Positions 1 to 8,560 of a stretch of DNA of 35,835 nucleotides are shown one piece after another (positions within the stretch are counted from its first letter, which is position 1; every line of letters starts with the position of its first letter). Source of the DNA: a virus; IMG/VR virus record IMGVR_UViG_3300009164_003004, positions 1 through 35,835 of that record; one strand, written 5' to 3'. The position numbers were made by a program, and so were the translations under genes. The notes beneath the pieces are model-generated. The model was not told the origin of the DNA. It ran no database searches and was given only the letters and a program-made list of their open reading frames with translations.

Positions 1-408
1 GTGTTTAACAAACAAGCAGGTGCGTTTACCATGTTGGTAAGAGACACTACCCCAGTGGGCACTATTACATTTAATGAACAGGGCGAAGAAGTCACACTGA
101 TTTCAAAAGAAACCATTCAAGAATCTGTGCGTTTCTACAATGTGTGGACTCGGTATCACTTGAACCTGTTTGCTGACGGTATATTGACCAGTAATAGATT
201 CAACAACATCTATCCTATTCGGGATATGAAGTTTGTCAAAGATGCCAGAGCACTAAGACCTTTGGAAGAATTTGCCAACATTGATCCCAAATACATTGCG
301 GGATTGCGTCTACAAGAACAACCCGCACAGTACTCTGCTGAATACATTAGAGATTATGTAGAAAACAAGTTAGAAAGGTTGGATGTTAATTTGGTAAGCA
401 CACAATGA
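1..408 (+). CDS. Uncharacterised protein, possibly 5'-truncated
   Basis: The frame is open from the first base, where a GTG could be a start or an internal codon, so the gene may begin upstream of the window. The 135 visible residues are soluble, with no membrane segment and no motif I can name. The middle is rich in aromatic and basic residues (around FYNVWTRYHLNLF). It ends in TGA overlapping the ATG of the desaturase gene, so the two are probably translationally coupled. I do not recognise the family. A virion or baseplate protein is possible given the neighbourhood, but this is a guess. Confidence 0.6.
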   Translation: MFNKQAGAFTMLVRDTTPVGTITFNEQGEEVTLISKETIQESVRFYNVWTRYHLNLFADGILTSNRFNNIYPIRDMKFVKDARALRPLEEFANIDPKYIAGLRLQEQPAQYSAEYIRDYVENKLERLDVNLVSTQ

Positions 409-1109
409 CAGAAATCTTATTCACACTCATAGCCACACACCTTACCATCATATGCGTTACCTTGTATCTACATCGTAGTCAAAGTCATAGAGGCGTAGAA
501 TTCCATCCAGTACTAGCACACGCTATGCGTTTCTGGCTATGGCTCACAACAGGTATGACCACCAAGCAATGGGTAGCAGTTCATCGCAAGCATCACCAGA
601 ACACAGACGTAGAAGGCGATCCACATAGTCCACATGTATACGGCATATGGAATCTAGTATTTGGCGGAGTCAAGTATTATAACCGTGCAGGCAGTGATGC
701 GGCCATGGTTATGAAATACGGAATGGGTACTCCCAAAGACTGGATCGAACGTAAACTTTATACACCCCACCATCGCCTGGGCATTCTTGTAATGTTGGTC
801 ATAGATCTCGTATTATTTGGGCCATGGGGATTTGTAGTGTGGGGTGCACAAATGTTATGGATACCATTCTGGGCTGCGGGTTTTATCAACGGAATGGGCC
901 ACTGGTGGGGATATCGCAATAGCGAGACCGAGGATCATAGTCGCAATATTAGTCCATGGGGTATAGTTGTGGGTGGGGAAGAACTACATAATAATCACCA
1001 TGCAGACATTGCTAATCCTAAGTTTAGCCGTAAGTGGTTTGAATTTGACATAGGTTGGATGTATATCAAGATCTTAGAGAAGTTAAAACTAGCTACAATT
1101 AAAAGTTAA
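405..1109 (+). CDS. Fatty-acid (acyl-CoA type) desaturase, short form
   Basis: Membrane-bound di-iron desaturase expected to introduce a cis double bond into acyl chains. The three histidine boxes of the family are all present and in order: HRSQSH at residues 23-28, HRKHH at 60-64 and HNNHH at 195-199, plus the GHWWGYRN segment at 165-172. Hydrophobic stretches lie at about 1-22, 38-52 and 125-163. At 234 residues it is shorter than typical bacterial delta-9 desaturases (about 300), the loss being mainly terminal, so the catalytic core looks intact. The start overlaps the upstream stop (ATGA). Family knowledge supports the activity; a role in remodelling host membrane lipids during infection is inference. 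Confidence 0.88.
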   Translation: MTEILFTLIATHLTIICVTLYLHRSQSHRGVEFHPVLAHAMRFWLWLTTGMTTKQWVAVHRKHHQNTDVEGDPHSPHVYGIWNLVFGGVKYYNRAGSDAAMVMKYGMGTPKDWIERKLYTPHHRLGILVMLVIDLVLFGPWGFVVWGAQMLWIPFWAAGFINGMGHWWGYRNSETEDHSRNISPWGIVVGGEELHNNHHADIANPKFSRKWFEFDIGWMYIKILEKLKLATIKS

Positions 1110-1207
1110 TTAACATATAACTTGCTCACGTAGCTTAACACAAGTATTACATACTAGGCCAGGTGAAATATTTTTCTAACAGGAGCATTGGTTAATAAGT
1201 ATTAATT

Positions 1208-3604
1208 ATGAAATTAATTTTTACAGACATAGTAGAAAACGGCCGCTGGGGAACTACTATATGTGGACCGGGATCCACTTTAGAGTATACTGCACATATC
1301 AGAGCTGCACTGCCACTTCTAATAGAAAAACATAACATCAAATCAATGTTTGATGCTCCATGCGGAGATTTTTCGTGGATGTCTACAATATTCCTTAAGG
1401 CAGCAGATTTTACTTATATTGGTGGCGATATAGTTGATTCCCTTATAACTAATAACAAGGAAAAATATCCTTTGGTTAATTTTATCAATTTTGATTTAAC
1501 TGAAGATAAAATGCCAACAGTTGATTTGTTTTTTTGCAGAGATTGCTTATTCCATTTAAGTTTTAAAAACATTGACCGTGTATTACAAAACTTTATTGAT
1601 AGTGGTAGCAAATACATATTGGTATCAAATCATTATGAAAAAAATTCAACAAATGACATTACTGAAGGAAAGTCAAGATACATAAATTTTTTGCATGCTC
1701 CTTATAATTTTCCAGAACCAATTGATTCAATACAAGATTGGAATCTTCCCGATCCTAAAAGATATATGCTGATGTGGAATAGAGAGACAATAATAAACTA
1801 TTTTGAAATAAAGAACAATATGACTAAAATACCAAAAATTATACATATAATTTGGGTAGGTGACGAAGAAAAGCGACCCGACTCATACATACAAACCTGG
1901 TCTACCTTGAACCCAGACTGGGAAGTAAGACTATGGGGTAATCATGATTACAATAATTATCCTTGGAAAAATAAAAAAGCAATGGAATCATTGTGGGACG
2001 ATGATAAATTCGAAGTAAGTCGTAAAAGTGCTATTGCTGATATAATGCGTTATGAAATATTATATAACCATGGAGGCTTTTGTGTAGATGCAGATGCAGA
2101 ATGTGTTACTAAATTGGAAGATTGGTTATTTGATGCAGAGGCATGTGCAGGGTGGGAAAACGAAGAAGCAAGACCGGGTCTTATTGCTGTTGGTTATATG
2201 GCATCCATTCCTGGCAATGAGTTCTTCAAAAGCATAGTTGACGAAATATACAACGATCCTGACATAACAGACGGCCCGCCCTGGATTAAAACCGGACCCA
2301 CTAGACTGACTAATGCATACAACTCACTTAATTATACTGGTTTAAAAATCTGGCCTTCATACTATTTTATACCAAATCATTACGGAGCACCACCGTACAA
2401 TGGCACAGATACAGTATTTGCAATTCAACATTGGTCAACTACACGAGATATATTGGCAAATGAAGAGTTAAAGCGAAATCCACCAATTCCCAAAGCAAAA
2501 ACTTGTATATATACAATTGCATTAAATGAAATAAAACATGTAGATAGATTTATGGCGCATTGTGCAGGTGCCGATCTTGTGTTAGTTTGTGATACCGGAT
2601 CAACCGACGGAACAGCTGATAGACTCAGAGAGTTGGGTGCTACTGTATATAACATAATGCAAACACCATGGAGGTTTGATGTAGCCAGAAACATAGCATT
2701 AAGTCTTGTTCCGTTAGATATTGATTTATGTATTAGTATAGACTTAGACGAATGCTTACAACCAGGTTGGAGTGAATTAATCGAATTACATTGGCAAGAA
2801 CAACGTGGTCAAATCTCCAGGATCAAGTATGACTATATATGGAATTGGCAACCAGACGGTGTAACACCCGAAGGTAGATTTCATATTAGTAAAATACATA
2901 GCAGAAAAGGATTCCAATGGAAATTCCCATGCCATGAGGTTTTATATAATGCCAGTGGTGAACCAGAGTTTCCTATAGTTAACATTCCCGAAATACAATT
3001 ACATCATAGATCGGACCCTGACAAGAGCAGAGGATCGTATTTGCAATTACTCGAGTTAGGGGTTAAGGAGGATCCACATAGTGATCGTATGCGTCATTAC
3101 TATGGGCGTGAGTTAATGTATAAAGGTCGTTATTCAGAAGCAATTAAAGAATTAGAACATCACGTAAAAATGCCCGAAGCATGGTGGGACGAAGAACGTG
3201 CTGCAAGTTTAAGATATATTTCAAGTTGTTATCGAAATTTAGGCGACAGTGCCAAAAGCATTGAATACGGGATGAAGGCTGTGTTAGAGTGGAATGCCAG
3301 TAGAGAAACTTGGATGGAGTTAGCCGATGCTGCATATGCAGGATCGGATTGGCATACTTGTTATTGGGCAGCAACTAAAGCATTGGCTCTTACTACCATA
3401 ACAACCAGTTATCGGACCGAAGCACGTAATTGGGGTTATAGGCCCTACGATCATGCAGCATTGTCGGCATACCATTTGGGATTGTTTACTGACGCAGTTA
3501 AACATGGCAAAGAAGCAGTGCGCCTATGCCCGGGGGATTCTCGATTACTATCAAACTTACAATTTTATGTAGATGGTTTGAACAAACAATTAGAATTGGC
3601 TTAA
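1208..3604 (+). CDS. Methyltransferase-like / GT32 / GT2 / TPR fusion protein
   Basis: A 798-residue multidomain sugar-modifying protein. Residues 1-200 resemble a class I SAM-dependent methyltransferase (motif DAPCGDF at 49-55, acidic strand end GGDIVD at 72-77). Residues 207-425 resemble the GT32 DXD glycosyltransferases (KIIHIIWVG at 210-218, catalytic DAD at 294-296). Residues 431-610 are a GT2-type domain (DTGSTDGT at 462-469, DLDE at 512-515). Residues 620-798 form helical TPR-like repeats. No strong ribosome binding site is visible; the internal Met205 opens the GT32 domain and could be a second start. It probably glycosylates a cell-surface polysaccharide or a virion protein; acceptor and donor cannot be read. 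The intergenic gap upstream (1110-1207) holds nothing clear. Confidence 0.85.
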   Translation: MKLIFTDIVENGRWGTTICGPGSTLEYTAHIRAALPLLIEKHNIKSMFDAPCGDFSWMSTIFLKAADFTYIGGDIVDSLITNNKEKYPLVNFINFDLTEDKMPTVDLFFCRDCLFHLSFKNIDRVLQNFIDSGSKYILVSNHYEKNSTNDITEGKSRYINFLHAPYNFPEPIDSIQDWNLPDPKRYMLMWNRETIINYFEIKNNMTKIPKIIHIIWVGDEEKRPDSYIQTWSTLNPDWEVRLWGNHDYNNYPWKNKKAMESLWDDDKFEVSRKSAIADIMRYEILYNHGGFCVDADAECVTKLEDWLFDAEACAGWENEEARPGLIAVGYMASIPGNEFFKSIVDEIYNDPDITDGPPWIKTGPTRLTNAYNSLNYTGLKIWPSYYFIPNHYGAPPYNGTDTVFAIQHWSTTRDILANEELKRNPPIPKAKTCIYTIALNEIKHVDRFMAHCAGADLVLVCDTGSTDGTADRLRELGATVYNIMQTPWRFDVARNIALSLVPLDIDLCISIDLDECLQPGWSELIELHWQEQRGQISRIKYDYIWNWQPDGVTPEGRFHISKIHSRKGFQWKFPCHEVLYNASGEPEFPIVNIPEIQLHHRSDPDKSRGSYLQLLELGVKEDPHSDRMRHYYGRELMYKGRYSEAIKELEHHVKMPEAWWDEERAASLRYISSCYRNLGDSAKSIEYGMKAVLEWNASRETWMELADAAYAGSDWHTCYWAATKALALTTITTSYRTEARNWGYRPYDHAALSAYHLGLFTDAVKHGKEAVRLCPGDSRLLSNLQFYVDGLNKQLELA

Positions 3605-3610
3605 TATCAT

Positions 3611-3639
3611 TTGTTTTAGTTTCTTAGATAGTGTATACT
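3611..3639 (+). promoter_or_regulatory. Sigma70-like promoter for primase
   Basis: A -35 box TTGTTT (3611-3616) and a -10 box TATACT (3634-3639) are separated by exactly 17 bases. The primase ATG begins 7 bases after the -10 box, so the expected transcription start falls at or next to the start codon and the message may be leaderless. No Shine-Dalgarno sequence is visible. Confidence 0.6.
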
Positions 3640-3646
3640 ACTAGAT

Positions 3647-4639
3647 ATGCTGAACACTATCCAAGAAACAGTTAACAATCTGTGGACTTCTAATAGAAAA
3701 ACTAGATCATCTGCATCAGGTTGGGTTTCGGGTAATGCGGTCTGCTGTCCACATAATGGAGAGAGTGTAGATACAAGAGGACGTGGTGGAGTTATTAGCA
3801 ATGGTGACGGCCATGTTAGCTATGCTTGTTTCAATTGTAATTTTAAAACCGGATATCAGCCCGGGCGCCATTTAACTTACAAGTTTAGGAAATTGCTAGG
3901 ATGGCTGGGTGCAGACGAAAATACTATTAGGAAACTAGTAATTGATGCTGTACGTATAAAAGATCTAGTAGCACCCGAAACTATAAAAGAAACGGATAAA
4001 GAACAGCCAACATTTAAAGCCAGAGTACTACCAGAAGATGCAGTTAATCTATTAGAATCACAAGATTTAGCTGCCTTAGAGTACTTACTTGAACGTCAAA
4101 TTGACCCTGCAGAGTATACTTTTTATACCAGTAGTACATTGGCGCATAATTTAAACAGAAGATTAATAATTCCATGCACCTGGCAGAATAATACAATTGG
4201 CTATACGTCAAGAACGTGGGATCCGGCAGTTAAGCCAAAATATTACTCACAGTATGAACCCGGATATGTGTTTAACGTAGACCGGCAACGACCTAGTAGT
4301 CGATTTGTAGTAGTATGTGAAGGTCCGTTTGATGCAATGAGTATCGATGGTGTTGCTGTATTAGGAAATGAATGCAGCGAATCACAAGCTGATATTATTG
4401 ATAGTTTAGGGAAAGAAGTTGTGGTAGTCCCAGATGGTGATCCAGCAGGAGCAAAATTAATCGACCAAGCTATTGAATACGGATGGACCGTTAGTTTCCC
4501 AGTTTGGTTAGAAACTTGTAAAGACATCAATGAAGCAGTAGTACGTTATGGAAAATTGTTTGCATTGAAATCCATCTTAGATGGCCGTGAAACAGGTAGG
4601 CTAAAAATTCAGCTTAGAAAACGTAAGCTATATAACTAA
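3647..4639 (+). CDS. 61: DNA primase (T4 gp61-like)
   Basis: Makes RNA primers for lagging-strand synthesis and works with the replicative helicase encoded next door. The N-terminus has a zinc-ribbon arrangement (Cys33-Cys34-x-His36 and Cys61-x-x-Cys64). The C-terminal half has a TOPRIM domain: EGPFDA at 225-230 with the catalytic Glu, DGDPAG at 263-268 with the metal-binding Asp pair, and KDINE at 292-296. Its 330 residues are close to T4 gp61 (about 340). It sits behind its own sigma70-like promoter with no leader, and only 3 bases separate its stop from the helicase start, indicating a primosome operon. Confidence 0.92.
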   Translation: MLNTIQETVNNLWTSNRKTRSSASGWVSGNAVCCPHNGESVDTRGRGGVISNGDGHVSYACFNCNFKTGYQPGRHLTYKFRKLLGWLGADENTIRKLVIDAVRIKDLVAPETIKETDKEQPTFKARVLPEDAVNLLESQDLAALEYLLERQIDPAEYTFYTSSTLAHNLNRRLIIPCTWQNNTIGYTSRTWDPAVKPKYYSQYEPGYVFNVDRQRPSSRFVVVCEGPFDAMSIDGVAVLGNECSESQADIIDSLGKEVVVVPDGDPAGAKLIDQAIEYGWTVSFPVWLETCKDINEAVVRYGKLFALKSILDGRETGRLKIQLRKRKLYN

Positions 4640-4642
4640 CAT

Positions 4643-6049
4643 ATGAACAAAGAATATTCAGCAGATTTACAAAAGTTATTTTTAGAAATAATGGTAGCCG
4701 ATGGGCATAGCTATGTGCGTGTTCAAAACATTTTTAATCCAGAAAACTTTGATCGTAGTTTACGTGAGTGTGCTAAGTTTATTGCTGGCTATTCTGAGAC
4801 GTATATATCATTGCCGGGATTAGATCAAATACGTGCAGTAACTAAAGTTGACTTAAAACCAGTACCAGAACTCAATGACGGATTACTTGAGTGGTTTATG
4901 AATGAGTTTGAAAGTTTTACTAGACGTCAAGAACTAGAACGTGCAATCTTAAAGGCAGCAGACTTATTAGAAAAAGGCGACTACGATCCAGTAGAGAAAT
5001 TAATTAAAGATGCAGTACAAATTAGTCTTACTAAAGATATGGGTACAGATTACTTCGCAGATCCTGTGGCACGTATCAACAAGTATTTTAATTCGGGTGG
5101 ACAAGTTAGTACAGGTTGGCCGCAAATGGATAGGCTACTGTATGGTGGATTTAGTCGCGGTGAACTAAACATCTTTGCAGGTGGATCGGGTTCGGGTAAA
5201 TCATTGGTAATGATGAACATGGCATTAAATTGGCTTGATGCAGGACTAAATGGTGTGTATATTTCTTTAGAGTTGAGTGAAGAACTAACTAGTTTAAGAA
5301 CTGATGCAATGGTCACTAGTACAGGTACTAAAGACATACGTAAGGATGTTGATTCAACTGCACTTAAAGTTAAAATATTTGGTAAAAAAACAGGTAGCTA
5401 TCAGGTAAAAAGTTTACCAGCACAGAGTAACATTAACGATATTAGAGCATACTTAAAAGAATATCAAATACAAAAAGGTCGGCAAGTTGATTTTATTATG
5501 ATTGACTACTTGGACTTGCTAATGCCAGTTAGTGCTAAAGTTAGTCCTAGCGATTTGTTTGTTAAAGATAAGTATGTCAGTGAGGAATTACGTAATTTAG
5601 CTAAAGAGTTAAAGATACTAATGGTAACTGCAAGTCAATTGAATCGTAGTGCAGTAGAAGAAGTAGAATACGATCATAGTCATATCTCGGGTGGTATTAG
5701 TAAAATTAATACAGCAGATAATGTGTTTGGTATCTTTACCAGCAGATCAATGAAAGAACAGGGTAAATACCAATTGCAATGTATGAAATCTCGTAGTAGT
5801 ACTGGTGTAGGACAAAAAGTTATTTTGGATTACAATATTGACACTATGAGAATTACAGATTCTGGTGTAACGGAAACTACAGAATCTAGTTACAAAAGCA
5901 AAGCAGATGATGTTATGAGTCAAATTAAATCCCGTGGGCCGGCAGAACATAGTCATACACAAGAGCCCGTTGTGGTTAAAAACGTGCAATCGGACAGTGC
6001 GAATCTTAGGAATATGCTAAAAGGACTAAAGAGTAATCGCGAAGTTTAA
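4643..6049 (+). CDS. 41: Replicative DNA helicase, DnaB family (T4 gp41-like)
   Basis: Hexameric 5'-3' helicase of the replisome. The RecA-like core carries a Walker A motif GGSGSGKS at residues 180-187, a Walker B motif ending in FIMIDYLD at 284-291, and the ASQLNR segment at 330-335 typical of DnaB helicases. An arginine-rich stretch near 380-390 (MKSRSSTG) fits the end of the family core. Its 468 residues match T4 gp41 (475). The C-terminal tail after about 415 is polar and probably flexible, as in gp41, where the tail contacts partners. It is co-transcribed with the primase. Confidence 0.94.
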   Translation: MNKEYSADLQKLFLEIMVADGHSYVRVQNIFNPENFDRSLRECAKFIAGYSETYISLPGLDQIRAVTKVDLKPVPELNDGLLEWFMNEFESFTRRQELERAILKAADLLEKGDYDPVEKLIKDAVQISLTKDMGTDYFADPVARINKYFNSGGQVSTGWPQMDRLLYGGFSRGELNIFAGGSGSGKSLVMMNMALNWLDAGLNGVYISLELSEELTSLRTDAMVTSTGTKDIRKDVDSTALKVKIFGKKTGSYQVKSLPAQSNINDIRAYLKEYQIQKGRQVDFIMIDYLDLLMPVSAKVSPSDLFVKDKYVSEELRNLAKELKILMVTASQLNRSAVEEVEYDHSHISGGISKINTADNVFGIFTSRSMKEQGKYQLQCMKSRSSTGVGQKVILDYNIDTMRITDSGVTETTESSYKSKADDVMSQIKSRGPAEHSHTQEPVVVKNVQSDSANLRNMLKGLKSNREV

Positions 6050-6063
6050 TAATCGACTTCAGG

Positions 6064-6071
6064 TATAAATA
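6064..6071 (+). promoter_or_regulatory. Late promoter, exact TATAAATA
   Basis: An exact match to the T4 late promoter element (TATAAATA) recognised by the phage sigma factor gp55 with the sliding clamp. It lies in the gap after the helicase and 23 bases before the TTG start of the next gene. It marks the switch from replication genes to a late block running to about 13057. Confidence 0.7.
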
Positions 6072-6093
6072 TATCATATTACGGAGATATTCC

Positions 6094-6342
6094 TTGCAAA
6101 AACGTACTAGAAGTCTGTTAGCTGAGTTAGATAGTATACCTACTAATAGGGACAAGCAACATTTTGTAGAAAGTCGTGCCACAAATCTGATTCAGAGTGC
6201 AATAAATTTAATGAGTTTTATTAAAGAAAACTACGATGTTGAAACAGCCGCCGAACTTGAAAAGCGTTTGTTTAATAGTATTAAAAGCGGTGATTCATCA
6301 AAGTTTGTTCGTGGAATAAGAAAGATTAAAAATGAAAACTAA
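6094..6342 (+). CDS. Small uncharacterised late protein with TTG start
   Basis: An 82-residue, highly charged, helical protein with no recognised motif. The start is TTG, supported by the Shine-Dalgarno-like ACGGAG at 6081-6086, seven bases upstream; no ATG offers a full-length alternative. The gene follows an exact TATAAATA late promoter and overlaps the next gene by 11 bases, so it heads a late operon. A role in head assembly or DNA packaging would fit the context but is not shown by the sequence. Confidence 0.75.
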   Translation: MQKRTRSLLAELDSIPTNRDKQHFVESRATNLIQSAINLMSFIKENYDVETAAELEKRLFNSIKSGDSSKFVRGIRKIKNEN

Positions 6343-8560
6343 TGAAATTATTGTCGACGAAGGGTTGTGGGATGGCATCAAAGCCGCAGGAAGCGCATTA
6401 AAAGGAGCATATAAAGGTGCTATGCAAGGCGGCAAAGACAGTTGGGACCAAGCACCAAGTTCGGGGCAAATGTCGGCAGCACAAAAAGAAATGAAAGCTC
6501 GACTAAAAATGAGCACAGACGACTCATTTGCAGATTGGGGCAAATGGCTGGTAGTTAACCCACAGGCAGATGCTACTGCTATTAATGCAGCAATACAGGC
6601 TTGGTCGGATGCACAATTTAAAGAAGCACTAGTAGACGGCGATGTAACCGAAGTTCCGCTGCCGACTATACAGTCACCAAACGATACACGTTCAATGTAT
6701 GATTATATTGCAAAAAGAACTGAAGAATTTTACAGAAAAGCAAACTTTCCCGGAATGGCACAAACTACAGGCATGTGGGCAGGGGCCGTTGGAAATTTAG
6801 GAGCAGGTACAGCAGCTAACCCAGCCGCTAGTACAGCGCCCGATCCGATAAAAAATATGGCAAAAACTGCCAGTAATACAGTCGATCCTGCCGCGGCCGC
6901 TGCTGGCGAAATTGATCCAAGCATACTTGCAGATATAAAAGCAGAATTGCGTAAGTCTTTTCCTGCAGCCGATGTACGAGCAATGACAGCAAACTTGCCA
7001 CCCGGTGTGTCTGTTGACGACGGAGTAGATTTAGCAATTGCTGCTCATAGTAAACTACGCCCGCCAACCAATAATTATTCAAGACCGGTAGGAACTCCTA
7101 CAAGTATAAAATTTGTCAAAGGACCACAAGGCTGGACCGACGAGAAAACAAAAACTTTAAAAATAACAGATCCAAAAGCAATATCTGCATTAGAAAAATT
7201 ATTAGTACAGCCATCACCACCCCCGGCACCTGTGTCACCCCCGGCTGCTCCGTCTGTAGTAAATAAAGACGGATCAATTACTGTCGCCGGGGCAAAGGGA
7301 AAAGATGCTGGTAAAGTAATGCCTACCGATCCTCGGTATCCAGCGTTAAAAGCAGCATTAGAAAAACAAGCAGGGACAACAACTAAAGCCGATGATTTGG
7401 CTGCTGCTGCCGCCGCATTCTCAGCGGCTGTAAATGCTCGTGCCGCACCAGAAAAACAACCCGGTGTTGCCGGACTACCATCTGCCAAATCCAATATAGA
7501 TCATTTATTGTCGGCAGACGAATTGGCGCAACTTGCTAGTCCAGATTACGGAAAACCCAAGGGAACAACTCGAATTGAACCAACAATGGAACCTGGCGGG
7601 CAAACACAAGGACCAAAGATGGCACAAGATGTAGGATGGTTTGAACCACAGACATTCCCACCAGATGCAAATAGTACAACTACTGTTCCTGAAATAAACG
7701 GCTTAAAATTAATGAAATCAAATTCAACACCAAGAGGTCCACAGCCTCCCAAGGCATTAGAAGAAGAAATGATAAACGAAGGCGGTAATGCAATCGATGC
7801 AGCCGAACCTGTCAATCGCGAAGATGTTCCTAATGTAGTTGAAACAGCTAAACGACTATTGCCTAAAGAATTGTTAAAGAATTTACAAGTAGATATAGGT
7901 TCTGCAGGATTTAAAAAGAAACCATCTGGCGATATTGATTTGATGATCGAAGCAATAGATCTAGTTACTTTGTTTAAAACACATAAAAATACTCCCGAAG
8001 AAACAATCAAAGCCGCGAAAGTTGCATTGCAAACATATCTTGAAGCTAAAGGAATAGATGCCAATGTCAAAGGAAGAAATGTACATGCAGGCATTCCTTA
8101 CTTACAAAAGAGTACGCACCATTCTAAAGTTGCACAAGTTGATTATATGGTAATTGAAGAAGCAAAGATAGTTGCGCATTGGCACCAACACGGTCCACGC
8201 GGTATGTATGATGATGATAATTTTAAAGGTAATGAAATCTTTATATTAATCAGCAGCATAGCAAAACCATTGGGATTAAAGTTTGATCCATTTGCAGCAA
8301 AATTAGTTAATAGAGAAACAGGCGAAATTGTAGCAAGAACTAGAGATCAAGCAGCTAAGATTTTGTTTTACCCACCACCGAGAGAAAAAGGTGATGCATT
8401 TAATAGCGTAAGGTCGATGATTAAAGCATTAGAAAATGACCCTGATAAAGAAGTTAAACTAGCACAAGCAAGAGCCGACGAGAATAAAGGCTTAATTAAA
8501 CTGTACGAAGCAGTTAAGACAGGAAGCCCGGCTTGGTTTAGGAAACTAGCCGACCTATGA
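6332..8560 (+). CDS. Pol-beta-like nucleotidyltransferase with long low-complexity N-terminus; candidate capsid-internal protein
   Basis: A 742-residue protein in two parts. Residues 1 to about 480 are rich in Ala, Pro, Lys and Gly and look flexible. Residues 484-742 contain a nucleotidyltransferase signature: GS at 523-524, GDIDLMI from 533 (Asp534 and Asp536) and a third acidic residue Asp604 in VDYMV, which together form the metal-binding triad of the Pol-beta superfamily. Two sites resemble T4 prohead protease gp21 cleavage motifs: VDE|G at 8-11 and INE|G at 481-484, the latter exactly at the domain boundary. Inference: the N-terminal part targets the protein to the prohead and is removed in processing. 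The substrate is unknown. The stop overlaps the ligase-like gene (ATGA), so they are coupled. Confidence 0.78.
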   Translation: MKTNEIIVDEGLWDGIKAAGSALKGAYKGAMQGGKDSWDQAPSSGQMSAAQKEMKARLKMSTDDSFADWGKWLVVNPQADATAINAAIQAWSDAQFKEALVDGDVTEVPLPTIQSPNDTRSMYDYIAKRTEEFYRKANFPGMAQTTGMWAGAVGNLGAGTAANPAASTAPDPIKNMAKTASNTVDPAAAAAGEIDPSILADIKAELRKSFPAADVRAMTANLPPGVSVDDGVDLAIAAHSKLRPPTNNYSRPVGTPTSIKFVKGPQGWTDEKTKTLKITDPKAISALEKLLVQPSPPPAPVSPPAAPSVVNKDGSITVAGAKGKDAGKVMPTDPRYPALKAALEKQAGTTTKADDLAAAAAAFSAAVNARAAPEKQPGVAGLPSAKSNIDHLLSADELAQLASPDYGKPKGTTRIEPTMEPGGQTQGPKMAQDVGWFEPQTFPPDANSTTTVPEINGLKLMKSNSTPRGPQPPKALEEEMINEGGNAIDAAEPVNREDVPNVVETAKRLLPKELLKNLQVDIGSAGFKKKPSGDIDLMIEAIDLVTLFKTHKNTPEETIKAAKVALQTYLEAKGIDANVKGRNVHAGIPYLQKSTHHSKVAQVDYMVIEEAKIVAHWHQHGPRGMYDDDNFKGNEIFILISSIAKPLGLKFDPFAAKLVNRETGEIVARTRDQAAKILFYPPPREKGDAFNSVRSMIKALENDPDKEVKLAQARADENKGLIKLYEAVKTGSPAWFRKLADL

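Noticed and set aside
6730-8094. Long minus-strand frames opposite the nucleotidyltransferase gene
   Set aside because: They are created by the Ala/Pro-rich codons of the + strand and have no start signals.
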